NCBI GenBank assembly: GCA_019459145.1
Contig: JAIBEK010000038.1
Span: 1-64,000, forward strand
From: Arenimonas sp.
GTDB lineage: Bacteria > Pseudomonadota > Alphaproteobacteria > Rhizobiales > Rhizobiaceae
Direction of reading: 5' to 3'
DNA: 64,000 bases
In this document: positions 8,107 through 15,374 of the stretch, one piece after another
Position numbering within the stretch: the first letter of the stretch is position 1
Layout: each line of letters starts with the position of its first letter
The notes under the pieces: generated by a model
The model's database searches: none
Seen by the model: the letters and a program-made list of their open reading frames with translations, nothing else
What the model was told of the DNA's origin: nothing
Program-made: the position numbers and the translations under genes

Positions 8107-9663
8107 ATGTCCGCACCCAGTGCTCGCTCCAAGTTCAAGGCAATCCTGAAAAACTCGACCGCTGCGGGTCTGGCCGTCGCAATGCTGGCCGGCGCGCTTC
8201 CGGTTGCCGTGGCGCCCGCCTATGCCGAGGCCGTGAAGGTCGAGGCGGCCCAGGTGCCGAGCTTCGCCGACGTCGTCGAGGCCGTGTCTCCGGCCGTCGT
8301 GTCGGTCCGTGTCCAGTCCAATGTCGAACAGACCGCTGACAGCAGCAATTTCTCCTTCGGCTTCGGCGGCCGCGGTTTTGAAGACTTGCCCGACGATCAT
8401 CCGCTGAAGCGCTTCTTCAAGGAGTTCGGCGGCCCCGATGGCGAACAGTACGGCGAGCGCCGGCCTGACCGCATGCCGCATGGTGGCAAGGGCCGCCTGC
8501 GCCCGACCTCGCAGGGCTCCGGCTTCTTCATCTCCGAGGACGGCTATATCGTCACCAACAACCACGTCATCGATGACGGCGTCGCCTTCACCATCGTGAT
8601 GAACGACGGCAAGGAACTTGACGCCAAGCTGGTCGGCAAGGACAGCCGCACCGACCTGGCGCTGCTCAAGGTCGACAATCCCAAGCAGAAGTTCACCTAT
8701 GTGACCTTTGCCGAGGATGAGAACATGCGCGTCGGCGACTGGGTCGTGGCGGTCGGCAATCCGTTCGGCCTCGGCGGCACGGTGACGGCCGGCATCATTT
8801 CGGCCCGCGGCCGTGATATCGGCTCCGGCCCCTATGACGACTATATCCAGATCGACGCGGCGGTGAACCGCGGCAATTCCGGCGGTCCGGACTTCAACCT
8901 GGCCGGCGAAGTGGTCGGCATCAACACCGCGATCTTCTCGCCCTCGGGCGGCAATGTCGGCATCGCCTTTGCCATCCCCGCCTCGGTCGCCAAGGACGTG
9001 ATCGAAAAGCTCAAGGACGGCGGAACCGTCCAGCGCGGCTGGCTCGGCGTACAGATCCAGCCCGTGACCCAGGACATCGCCGACTCGCTTGGCCTGTCGG
9101 AGCCGAGTGGCGCCCTCGTGGTCGCGCCGCAGGCGGGTTCGCCCGGCGGCAAGGCCGGCATCAAGCAGGGGGACGTCATCACCGCCGTCAACGGCGAACC
9201 GGTCAAGGATCCGCGCGATCTGGCCAGGCGTATCGCCGCCTTCGATCCGGCCACCACGGTCGACGTGTCGATCTGGCGCGAAGGAAAGGCCTCGAGCCTC
9301 AAGGTCGAGTTGGGCGAACTGCCGAGCGAGCAGGCCCTGGCCGGCCCCGAAAGCCAGAATGGCGACGCGACACAGGCTCCGGCGACCGAACAGGCGCTGG
9401 CCGGCATGGGCCTCTCCGTTACTCCGGCCGAAGACGGCAAGGGCCTGACCATCGTCGACGTCGATCCGGACTCGGATGCCGCCGACAAGGGCATGAAGGC
9501 GGGCGAGAAGATCACCTCGGTCAACAACCAGTCGGTCGCCACTGCCGCTGACGTGCTGAAGGTGCTCGACCAGGCGAAGAAGGACGGCCGCACCAAGGCG
9601 CTGTTCCAGATCGAATCCGAGAACGGCAGCCGCTTCGTGGCCCTGCCGATCGAACAGGGCTGA
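8107..9663 (+). CDS. degP: periplasmic serine protease/chaperone DegP (HtrA family)
   Basis: 518 residues. Start at ATG 8107, chosen over ATG 8092 because GAAGGTAG lies at proper distance upstream and MSAPSARSKF begins a normal Sec signal peptide (cleavage near APAYA-EA, about residue 40). The trypsin-like domain has the full triad: H153 in NNHVI, D183 in RTDLAL and S258 in GNSGGP. Two PDZ domains follow (about 300-385 and 430-515). DegP degrades or refolds misfolded envelope proteins. A degP gene follows the ccm genes in other rhizobia too. The residue after GNSGGP is Asp (PDFN) where Thr or Leu is commoner, probably harmless. Confidence 0.94.
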   Translation: MSAPSARSKFKAILKNSTAAGLAVAMLAGALPVAVAPAYAEAVKVEAAQVPSFADVVEAVSPAVVSVRVQSNVEQTADSSNFSFGFGGRGFEDLPDDHPLKRFFKEFGGPDGEQYGERRPDRMPHGGKGRLRPTSQGSGFFISEDGYIVTNNHVIDDGVAFTIVMNDGKELDAKLVGKDSRTDLALLKVDNPKQKFTYVTFAEDENMRVGDWVVAVGNPFGLGGTVTAGIISARGRDIGSGPYDDYIQIDAAVNRGNSGGPDFNLAGEVVGINTAIFSPSGGNVGIAFAIPASVAKDVIEKLKDGGTVQRGWLGVQIQPVTQDIADSLGLSEPSGALVVAPQAGSPGGKAGIKQGDVITAVNGEPVKDPRDLARRIAAFDPATTVDVSIWREGKASSLKVELGELPSEQALAGPESQNGDATQAPATEQALAGMGLSVTPAEDGKGLTIVDVDPDSDAADKGMKAGEKITSVNNQSVATAADVLKVLDQAKKDGRTKALFQIESENGSRFVALPIEQG

Positions 9664-9687
9664 CGGCGTCAAAACGACCTGATACCG

Positions 9688-9724
9688 GGGCGCCGCAGTC
9701 TTGGCCGACGCGGCGCCCTTTTCT
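9688..9724 (+). terminator. intrinsic terminator after degP
   Basis: GGGCGCCGC (9688-9696) pairs perfectly with GCGGCGCCC (9710-9718) and is followed directly by TTTTCTT. It lies 25 nt after the degP stop and ends about 24 nt before the next gene's upstream start codon, so the following two-component pair should have its own promoter or depend on read-through. Confidence 0.85.
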
Positions 9725-9747
9725 TATTTCCGAGAAGGACATCCATC

Positions 9748-10506
9748 ATGAACACCGGGCAGAGCCAAGGGCCGCAGCCGGGCGATTCCGGTTGTGCCCA
9801 GACCACAGCAGGCGGTAATGTCGTGCGCATGAAAATACTTGTCATCGAAGACGATCTGGAAGCCGCCGCCTACATCACCAAGGCCTTTCGCGAGGCCGGC
9901 ATTGTCGCCGATCACGCCAGCGACGGCGAAAGCGGCCTCTTCATGGGCTCAGAGAACGGCTATGACGTGATGGTCGTCGACCGCATGCTGCCGCGTCGCG
10001 ACGGACTTTCCGTCATCAGCGAATTGAGGAAGCGCGGCGTCGATACGCCGGTGCTGATCCTGTCGGCACTCGGCCAGGTGGACGACCGGGTCACCGGTCT
10101 TCGCGCCGGCGGCGACGACTACCTGCCCAAGCCCTATGCCTTTTCCGAGCTTCTGGCGCGTGTCGAGGTGCTCGGCCGGCGCAAGGGCAAGCCCGAGCAG
10201 GACATGGTCTATCGCGTCGGCGACCTGGAACTCGACCGGCTATCGCACGAGGTGCGCCGCGCCGGCAGGGAAATTCCCTTGCAGCCGCGCGAATACCGGC
10301 TGCTCGAATATCTGATGAAGAATGCCGGTCAGGTGGTGACGCGCACCATGCTGCTCGAAAACGTCTGGGACTATCACTTCGACCCGCAGACCAACGTCAT
10401 CGACGTGCATGTGTCGCGGTTGCGCTCGAAGATCGAGAAGGATTTCGACAAGCCGCTTTTGAAGACGGTGCGGGGTGCGGGCTATATGATCAAGGACGAG
10501 GCCTGA
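9748..10506 (+). CDS. OmpR-family response regulator (degP-linked)
   Basis: 252 residues from the ATG at 9748, which has a strong ribosome-binding site (GAGAAGGA). An internal ATG at 9829 would give the compact 225-residue family form starting MKILVIEDD, so the first 27 polar residues may be non-conserved or not made. The receiver domain has the acidic pair in IEDD, phospho-acceptor D78 (D51 from the internal start) in VVDRMLP and K in PKPYAF. The effector is an OmpR-type winged helix ending TVRGAGYMI. It is followed 7 nt later by its kinase. In rhizobia this pair usually sits between degP and glnE; regulatory targets are not known to me. Confidence 0.88.
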   Translation: MNTGQSQGPQPGDSGCAQTTAGGNVVRMKILVIEDDLEAAAYITKAFREAGIVADHASDGESGLFMGSENGYDVMVVDRMLPRRDGLSVISELRKRGVDTPVLILSALGQVDDRVTGLRAGGDDYLPKPYAFSELLARVEVLGRRKGKPEQDMVYRVGDLELDRLSHEVRRAGREIPLQPREYRLLEYLMKNAGQVVTRTMLLENVWDYHFDPQTNVIDVHVSRLRSKIEKDFDKPLLKTVRGAGYMIKDEA

Positions 10507-10513
10507 GCCCGCC

Positions 10514-11926
10514 ATGAACGCCCGCTCCAAGCTCCTGTTCAAGTCGACCGCGGTTCGGCTGTCGGCACTCTATATCGCGCTGTTCGCGCTCTGCGCCGCG
10601 CTTCTGGTCATTTATGTGACGGCGATGTCGGAGCGCATCCTCTATGTCCAGACGCGCGAGACGCTGAATGAGGAGGTCAAGGAGATCGAGACCGCCTTCG
10701 AGCGCGGCGGGATCAACCGCCTGCTCGGGATGATGGAGCGCCGTGCCCGCCAGCCGGGTGCCAATCTATATGTCATCGCCGGCCCGAACGGGGAAATCCT
10801 CGCGGGCAACGTCGCCTCGGTCGAGCCCGGCCTGTTCGACCACGAGGGCTGGACCGACCATCCGTTCCGCTACGAGCGCTACAACGAGAGCGGCGACGTG
10901 CAGCGGCACGTGGCGGCGGGCCACGTCTTCTTCCTCGACAACAAGCTCAGGGTGCTGGTCGGCCGCGACCTCGGCGAGCCGAGCAAGCTGCGCCTGCTGG
11001 TGCGCCAGGCGCTGATGGTGGCGCTGGCCATCATGGGGCTGGGTGCCGTGATCATCTGGTTCGCCATCGGCCGCAATGCGCTGAAACGCATCGACCGGGT
11101 TTCGGCGGCAAGCCACAAGATCATGGCGGGCGACCTGTCGCAGCGTCTGCCTGTGTCGGGATCGGGCGACGAGTTCGACCGGCTGTCCTCCTCGCTCAAC
11201 GAAATGCTCGGGCGGATCGAGAAGCTCAACGAGGGCCTGCGCCAGGTCTCCGACAATATCGCCCATGACCTGAAGACGCCGCTGACGCGGCTGCGCAACA
11301 AGGCCTCCGACGCGCTGGCCGAGGACGACGAGACGGCGCGGCGTGCGGCACTTGAAGGCATCATCACCGAATCCGACCAGTTGATCCGCACCTTCAACGC
11401 GCTGTTGATGATTTCACGCGTCGAGGCCGGCTCGATCGCCGCCGAACTGTCCGACATCGACCTCTCGGCGATTGCCGCCGATAGCGCCGAACTGTACGAG
11501 CCCGTGGCCGAAGAGGCGGGGCTGGAACTTGTGACGAGTATCGCGCCCGGCCTGTCGGTCAGGGGCAACCGCGAACTGGTGGGCCAGGCGCTGTCCAACC
11601 TGATCGACAACGCCATCAAATACGGTGCGACAGCCGAAGGCGAAAGAAAGATCGTCGTGACAGTCGGCAAGGCGGGCGGTGCACTTCAACTATCTGTCGC
11701 CGACAACGGCCCAGGCATCGACGCGGACAAGCGCGAAGCGGTGGTGAAGCGTTTCGTCCGTCTCGATGCCAGCCGCAGCAAGCCCGGCACCGGGCTCGGC
11801 CTGTCGCTGGTCGAGGCGATCATGGCGCTGCATGGGGGGCGGCTGGAGCTTTCCGACACGAACCCGGAGGGTGGCGGCGCGCGCGGCCTGACCGCGAGCA
11901 TGGTCTTTCCGGGTCAGAAGGCCTGA
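10514..11926 (+). CDS. sensor histidine kinase, partner of the degP-linked regulator
   Basis: 470 residues. Two transmembrane helices (about 17-36 and 163-186) flank a periplasmic domain of about 125 residues. A HAMP domain follows (about 187-240), then the HisKA domain with H251 in NIAHDLKTPLTRL. The HATPase domain has N-box NLIDNAIKYG and G-boxes DNGPGI and GTGLGLSL. It lies 7 nt downstream of the response regulator, so the two are one transcription unit. The periplasmic location next to degP suggests, as inference only, an envelope-stress input. Confidence 0.88.
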   Translation: MNARSKLLFKSTAVRLSALYIALFALCAALLVIYVTAMSERILYVQTRETLNEEVKEIETAFERGGINRLLGMMERRARQPGANLYVIAGPNGEILAGNVASVEPGLFDHEGWTDHPFRYERYNESGDVQRHVAAGHVFFLDNKLRVLVGRDLGEPSKLRLLVRQALMVALAIMGLGAVIIWFAIGRNALKRIDRVSAASHKIMAGDLSQRLPVSGSGDEFDRLSSSLNEMLGRIEKLNEGLRQVSDNIAHDLKTPLTRLRNKASDALAEDDETARRAALEGIITESDQLIRTFNALLMISRVEAGSIAAELSDIDLSAIAADSAELYEPVAEEAGLELVTSIAPGLSVRGNRELVGQALSNLIDNAIKYGATAEGERKIVVTVGKAGGALQLSVADNGPGIDADKREAVVKRFVRLDASRSKPGTGLGLSLVEAIMALHGGRLELSDTNPEGGGARGLTASMVFPGQKA

Positions 11927-11967
11927 GCGCAGGGGCGATACCGCGTCGCGCCCTTGATCCGGCTCCC

Positions 11968-12204
11968 TCAATCGCCGAGCCATTCAAAGACGATCTGGCC
12001 GGGCGGACAGCCTTTCGTGCATCCGCCACAGCCGCCGCAGGCGTCTGCCGCCGGTGCTGAGCGCCGCACGCGGCCCTTCTGTTCCCAGACCCGCATCATC
12101 GCCTCGACGGCGCCGAGTTCGCTGTGGCTTTCAAGGGACAGGCCGAGCAGCGAGGCGCGTTGATGCCGGCGTAGGATATCGCGCAGTTCGATCAGGCTCG
12201 CCAT
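11968..12204 (-). CDS. feoC: FeoC-like protein with a cysteine cluster
   Basis: 78 residues, last gene of the feo cluster; its ATG overlaps the feoB stop by one base (TGATG). The N-terminal part (MASLIELRDILRRHQRASLLGLS...VEAMMRVWEQKGRVRR) is the small winged helix of FeoC. The C-terminal part carries ACGGCGGCTKGC followed by PPGQIVFEW; its four clustered cysteines suit a 4Fe-4S cluster. FeoC modulates FeoB stability or activity, and Cys-bearing FeoC proteins have been proposed to sense iron or oxygen. Confidence 0.85.
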   Translation of the reverse strand: MASLIELRDILRRHQRASLLGLSLESHSELGAVEAMMRVWEQKGRVRRSAPAADACGGCGGCTKGCPPGQIVFEWLGD

Positions 12205-14531
12205 CAGAGGCCTCCCGTCTTTGCCGGCGCGGCCGCGCCGTGGTGTCTCCCCGATTTGTGTCTCAAGGCTAGGACGGTCAGGGCGAAAGCGGCGAGCACC
12301 CCGGCGATCCAGCCGGCGGCATGGACCGGTTGCGCGGAGAAGGTGGCGATCTGGTAGGCCATGACCGAGACGCCATAGGCGATGCCGGTGGTCCAGACGA
12401 GAGCGGCGGTCATCCAGCGGGCACCGGCCTCACGGTAGATCGCCCCGGTCGCCGCCACGCAGGGCGTATAGAGGAGGATGAACAGCATATAGGCGAAGGC
12501 CCCGGCGCTGCCCGAGAAACGCGCCTGCATCTCGGCGAAGGTCGCCCGCTCGACAGCCTGCGCGGCGGCCGCCGCATCGGGCGAGGTGACGTCGCCGATG
12601 TCGAGGCCGAGCGGATCGGTGATCTTGCCGGCGAGGTCCGCAAGATTGGCGGGAACGGAGGCGACGGCGTCTCTCAGGCCGCTCTTCATGATCTCAAGCG
12701 TCGTCCGCGGCTCTTCCGGGGCTTCGCTCGCCGCATCCCTTGCCAGCGCGCCGTAGAGGGAATCGAGCGTGCCCACGACCGCCTCCTTGGCGAAGACGCC
12801 AGTGAAGATGCCGACGATCGCCGGCCAGTTGCGCTCGTCGAGACCCATCGGAGCAAAGACCGGGGCGGCGGCGCGGCTGGCGACGGCGAGGATCGATCCA
12901 TCGCTCTCGGCATGACCGAAATTGCCGCTCGTATCCATGGCATTGACGACGGAGAGGAAGGCGACCATCAGCACGATGACGCGCCCTGCGCGCAGCACGA
13001 AGCCCTTCAGCCGCTCCCAGGTGTGGAGCGCGACATTGCGCAGGGTCGGCATGTGATAGGGCGGCAGCTCCATCACCAGCGGCGAGGCATGACCCCGGGT
13101 GATCGTCATCTTCATGATGTAGCCGGTCATGATCGCCACCGCGATGCCGGTGAGATAGAGGCCGAAGACGAGGTTCTGGCCGTTGGTCGGGAAGAAGGCG
13201 GCGGCAAACAGCGCATAGACCGGCAGCCGGGCGCCGCAGGACATGAAGGGGGCCATCATGATCGCCGTCTTGCGGTCGCTGTCATTGTCGAGCGTGCGCG
13301 TGCCCATGATCGCCGGGACGTTGCAGCCGAAGCCGACGATCAGCGGCACGAAGGCCTTGCCCGGCAGACCGGCCATGCGCATGAAACGGTCCATGACGAA
13401 GGCGGCGCGGGCGAGATAGCCGCTGTCCTCGAGGATCGACAGGAAGATGTAGAGGAAGGCGATGATCGGAATGAAGGTGGCGACCGTCTGGATGCCGCCG
13501 CCGATGCCGTCGGCGACCAGCACCGCCAGCCATTCCGGCGAACCGGCCGAGCGCATGGCATGGCCGAGCCCGTCGACCAGGACGGCGCCGACGGCAAGAT
13601 CGAAGAAGTCGATGAAGGCGGAGCCGACATTGATGGTCCACATGAACATCAGATACATGACGGCGAGGAAGATCGGGATGCCGAGCACCCGGTGCAGCAC
13701 GATGCGGTCGATGCGATCGGTCAGCGACTGCGAGGCCTCGCGCGGGCGCTCGACGGAAGCGGCAACCGCCTTGCCGGCGAAGGCATAGCGGCGGTCGGCG
13801 ATCAGGATGTCGAGATCCTCGCCGCATTCATCCTCGAGTTCGACCATTGCAGCGGCAATGTCTGCGGCGAGGGCCGGGGGCAGGGCAGCAAGACGGCTGC
13901 GGTCACCGTCGAAGATCTGCATCAACTGCCAGCGCCGGTCGGCCACGGCTTCGGGCAGCAGCGGTGAAAAGCGCTCGACGGCTCTTTCGATCGGGGCATC
14001 GTAACGGCAGAAGCCCTGCGGCACCGCCTTCGCGGCGGCGACGTCGGCGATGGCGCGCTTCATGGCGTCAAGCCCGGTGCCCCTGGCGGCGATGACCGGC
14101 ACCACCGGGCAGCCGAGCTGTGCGGAGAGTGCATCCACGTCGATCTTGATGCCGTTCTGGTGGGCCACGTCCATCATGTTGAGAACGACCAGCATCGGCA
14201 CGCGCATTTCGAGAAGCTGGGTCGTCAGGTAGAGGTGACGCTCGAGATTGGAGGCGTCGACGATGTTGACCACAACCTCGGCCGCGCCGGAGACGGCATA
14301 GTCGAGGGCGATGCGCTCATCGAGCGAGGTTTCGAGCGAGCCGAGCGAATAGGTGCCGGGCAGGTCGACCAAGGTTGCCGGCACGCCATCGAGCAGCAGG
14401 GTGCCGGTCTTCTTCTCGACCGTGACCCCCGGCCAGTTGCCGACCTTCTGGCGCGAACCGGTGAGCGCATTGAAGAGGGTGGTCTTGCCGCAATTGGGAT
14501 TGCCGACGACGGCGACGGTGATCTGTTTCAT
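12204..14531 (-). CDS. feoB: ferrous iron transporter FeoB
   Basis: 775 residues. The N-terminal cytosolic G domain has G1 GNPNCGKTT (10-18), a G2 threonine in GNWPGVTVE, G3 DLPGTYSL and G4 NMMD. A helical GDI-like region and a polytopic membrane domain follow, with the Gate motifs characteristic of FeoB: GFGCNVPAIMGTRTL with its conserved Cys, and TPCVAATGAIYRE near the end. FeoB moves Fe2+ across the inner membrane using the G domain as regulator or motor. It is in an operon with two feoA genes upstream and feoC downstream. Confidence 0.96.
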   Translation of the reverse strand: MKQITVAVVGNPNCGKTTLFNALTGSRQKVGNWPGVTVEKKTGTLLLDGVPATLVDLPGTYSLGSLETSLDERIALDYAVSGAAEVVVNIVDASNLERHLYLTTQLLEMRVPMLVVLNMMDVAHQNGIKIDVDALSAQLGCPVVPVIAARGTGLDAMKRAIADVAAAKAVPQGFCRYDAPIERAVERFSPLLPEAVADRRWQLMQIFDGDRSRLAALPPALAADIAAAMVELEDECGEDLDILIADRRYAFAGKAVAASVERPREASQSLTDRIDRIVLHRVLGIPIFLAVMYLMFMWTINVGSAFIDFFDLAVGAVLVDGLGHAMRSAGSPEWLAVLVADGIGGGIQTVATFIPIIAFLYIFLSILEDSGYLARAAFVMDRFMRMAGLPGKAFVPLIVGFGCNVPAIMGTRTLDNDSDRKTAIMMAPFMSCGARLPVYALFAAAFFPTNGQNLVFGLYLTGIAVAIMTGYIMKMTITRGHASPLVMELPPYHMPTLRNVALHTWERLKGFVLRAGRVIVLMVAFLSVVNAMDTSGNFGHAESDGSILAVASRAAAPVFAPMGLDERNWPAIVGIFTGVFAKEAVVGTLDSLYGALARDAASEAPEEPRTTLEIMKSGLRDAVASVPANLADLAGKITDPLGLDIGDVTSPDAAAAAQAVERATFAEMQARFSGSAGAFAYMLFILLYTPCVAATGAIYREAGARWMTAALVWTTGIAYGVSVMAYQIATFSAQPVHAAGWIAGVLAAFALTVLALRHKSGRHHGAAAPAKTGGL

Positions 14532-14569
14532 CGATTGCTTCCGCGATGTTGGGGCGGCGCGCCCAGGGG

Positions 14570-14827
14570 CTAGGCGGGAAGGGTTTCAGTGAGCGGCTCG
14601 ACGGTGACGATCCGCGCCTCTTCGCGGCGCAGGCAAAGGGCCGTGCCGCGCAGCGTCAGTTCGACCGGATCGCCGAGAGGCGCCCGCCGCGTGACGGTGA
14701 CGACGGCGCCGGGCGTGAGGCCCATCGACAAAAGGCGACGCCGTGACGGGTCGTTGCGGTCGCTATAGCCGGTAACGCGGGCGGTCGCGCCGACCGCAAG
14801 TTCGTTGAGCAGGGACATGATCTTCAC
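14570..14827 (-). CDS. feoA: FeoA (SH3-like ferrous iron transport accessory protein), copy adjacent to feoB
   Basis: 85 residues from a GTG at 14827 that overlaps the upstream feoA stop (GTGA). An ATG three codons later (14818, MSLLNELAVG) is also possible. It has the FeoA core of a small SH3-like barrel: LLSMGLTPGAVVTVTRRAPLGDPV, then LRGTALCLRREEARIVTVEPL. FeoA binds FeoB and supports Fe2+ uptake. This is the second of two FeoA-type genes in the cluster. Confidence 0.88.
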   Translation of the reverse strand: MKIMSLLNELAVGATARVTGYSDRNDPSRRRLLSMGLTPGAVVTVTRRAPLGDPVELTLRGTALCLRREEARIVTVEPLTETLPA

Positions 14828-15072
14828 TCGTCCAGCGGTTCGACGGTCAGTTTCTGCGCCATGCCCATGCCAAGCCCGACCCGGCTCTCATGCACGGCGA
14901 CGATCATCGGCCCGGTCATCTGGTTCTGCACCACACGGATGGCGCTGCCGACGGCGAGGCCGAGGTCGGTGAGGCGGCGGTCGAGGTTTCGCCCGCCGCC
15001 AAGCCCGACGATCCTGACTTTTTCGCCGGGCCGGGCCATGGCCAGCGGGTAGGAAAGGGATGCTGCCGTCAT
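14824..15072 (-). CDS. feoA: second FeoA-family protein, first gene of the feo operon
   Basis: 82 residues from the ATG at 15072, preceded by GTCGGGAGAACACA, a good ribosome-binding site. A longer form to 15129 has no support. It carries the FeoA pattern (GEKVRIVGLGGGRNLDRRLTDLGL, then VHESRVGLGMGMAQKLTVEPL). It differs from the next FeoA in its glycine-rich GLGGGRNL turn. Tandem non-identical FeoA proteins are known in some alphaproteobacterial feo operons; a division of labour is not established. Confidence 0.85.
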   Translation of the reverse strand: MTAASLSYPLAMARPGEKVRIVGLGGGRNLDRRLTDLGLAVGSAIRVVQNQMTGPMIVAVHESRVGLGMGMAQKLTVEPLDE

Positions 15073-15186
15073 TGTGTTCTCCCGACATTCCTGGCAGCGC
15101 GAACGCGTTCCGGCCAGATGACAATGCAAATGCCTATCATTCCTAACAGCGCGCCGAATTTCGCTTTGATCGAAACAGACGCACCA

Positions 15187-15233
15187 TCTTTTCCTATAGA
15201 TCTATCGAAAGATGAGTTTGTTCTTCAACAAAC
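15187..15233. promoter_or_regulatory. dyad-symmetric elements in the feo/glnE divergent region
   Basis: The 245-bp divergent interval between the feo operon and glnE is AT-rich around 15187-15235. It holds ATAGATCTAT (15196-15205, a perfect palindrome), framed by ATCTTT and AAAGAT, and then GTTTGTT-CTTC-AACAAAC (15216-15233, 7-bp arms). Either may be a regulator-binding site for iron or oxygen control of feo, or for glnE. I could not match a known Irr, RirA, Fur or FNR consensus by eye. Confidence 0.45.
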
Positions 15234-15374
15234 AAATTGACGCAGGCTGGACGCAGGGCGGATCGGGCGTTGATCGCGAGCATGGCCTTTGCCGGGCATA
15301 AGGCCTAACTTCCCAACCGGCAGCGAGATTCGCTAAGAACGATCTCGCAAAGGGCGCGTGCGGGGAGGCTGGCG

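Noticed and set aside
8080..9672. 530-codon minus-strand frame opposite degP
   Set aside because: It is a shadow of degP; composition is of the reverse-strand high-GC type with no recognisable motif.
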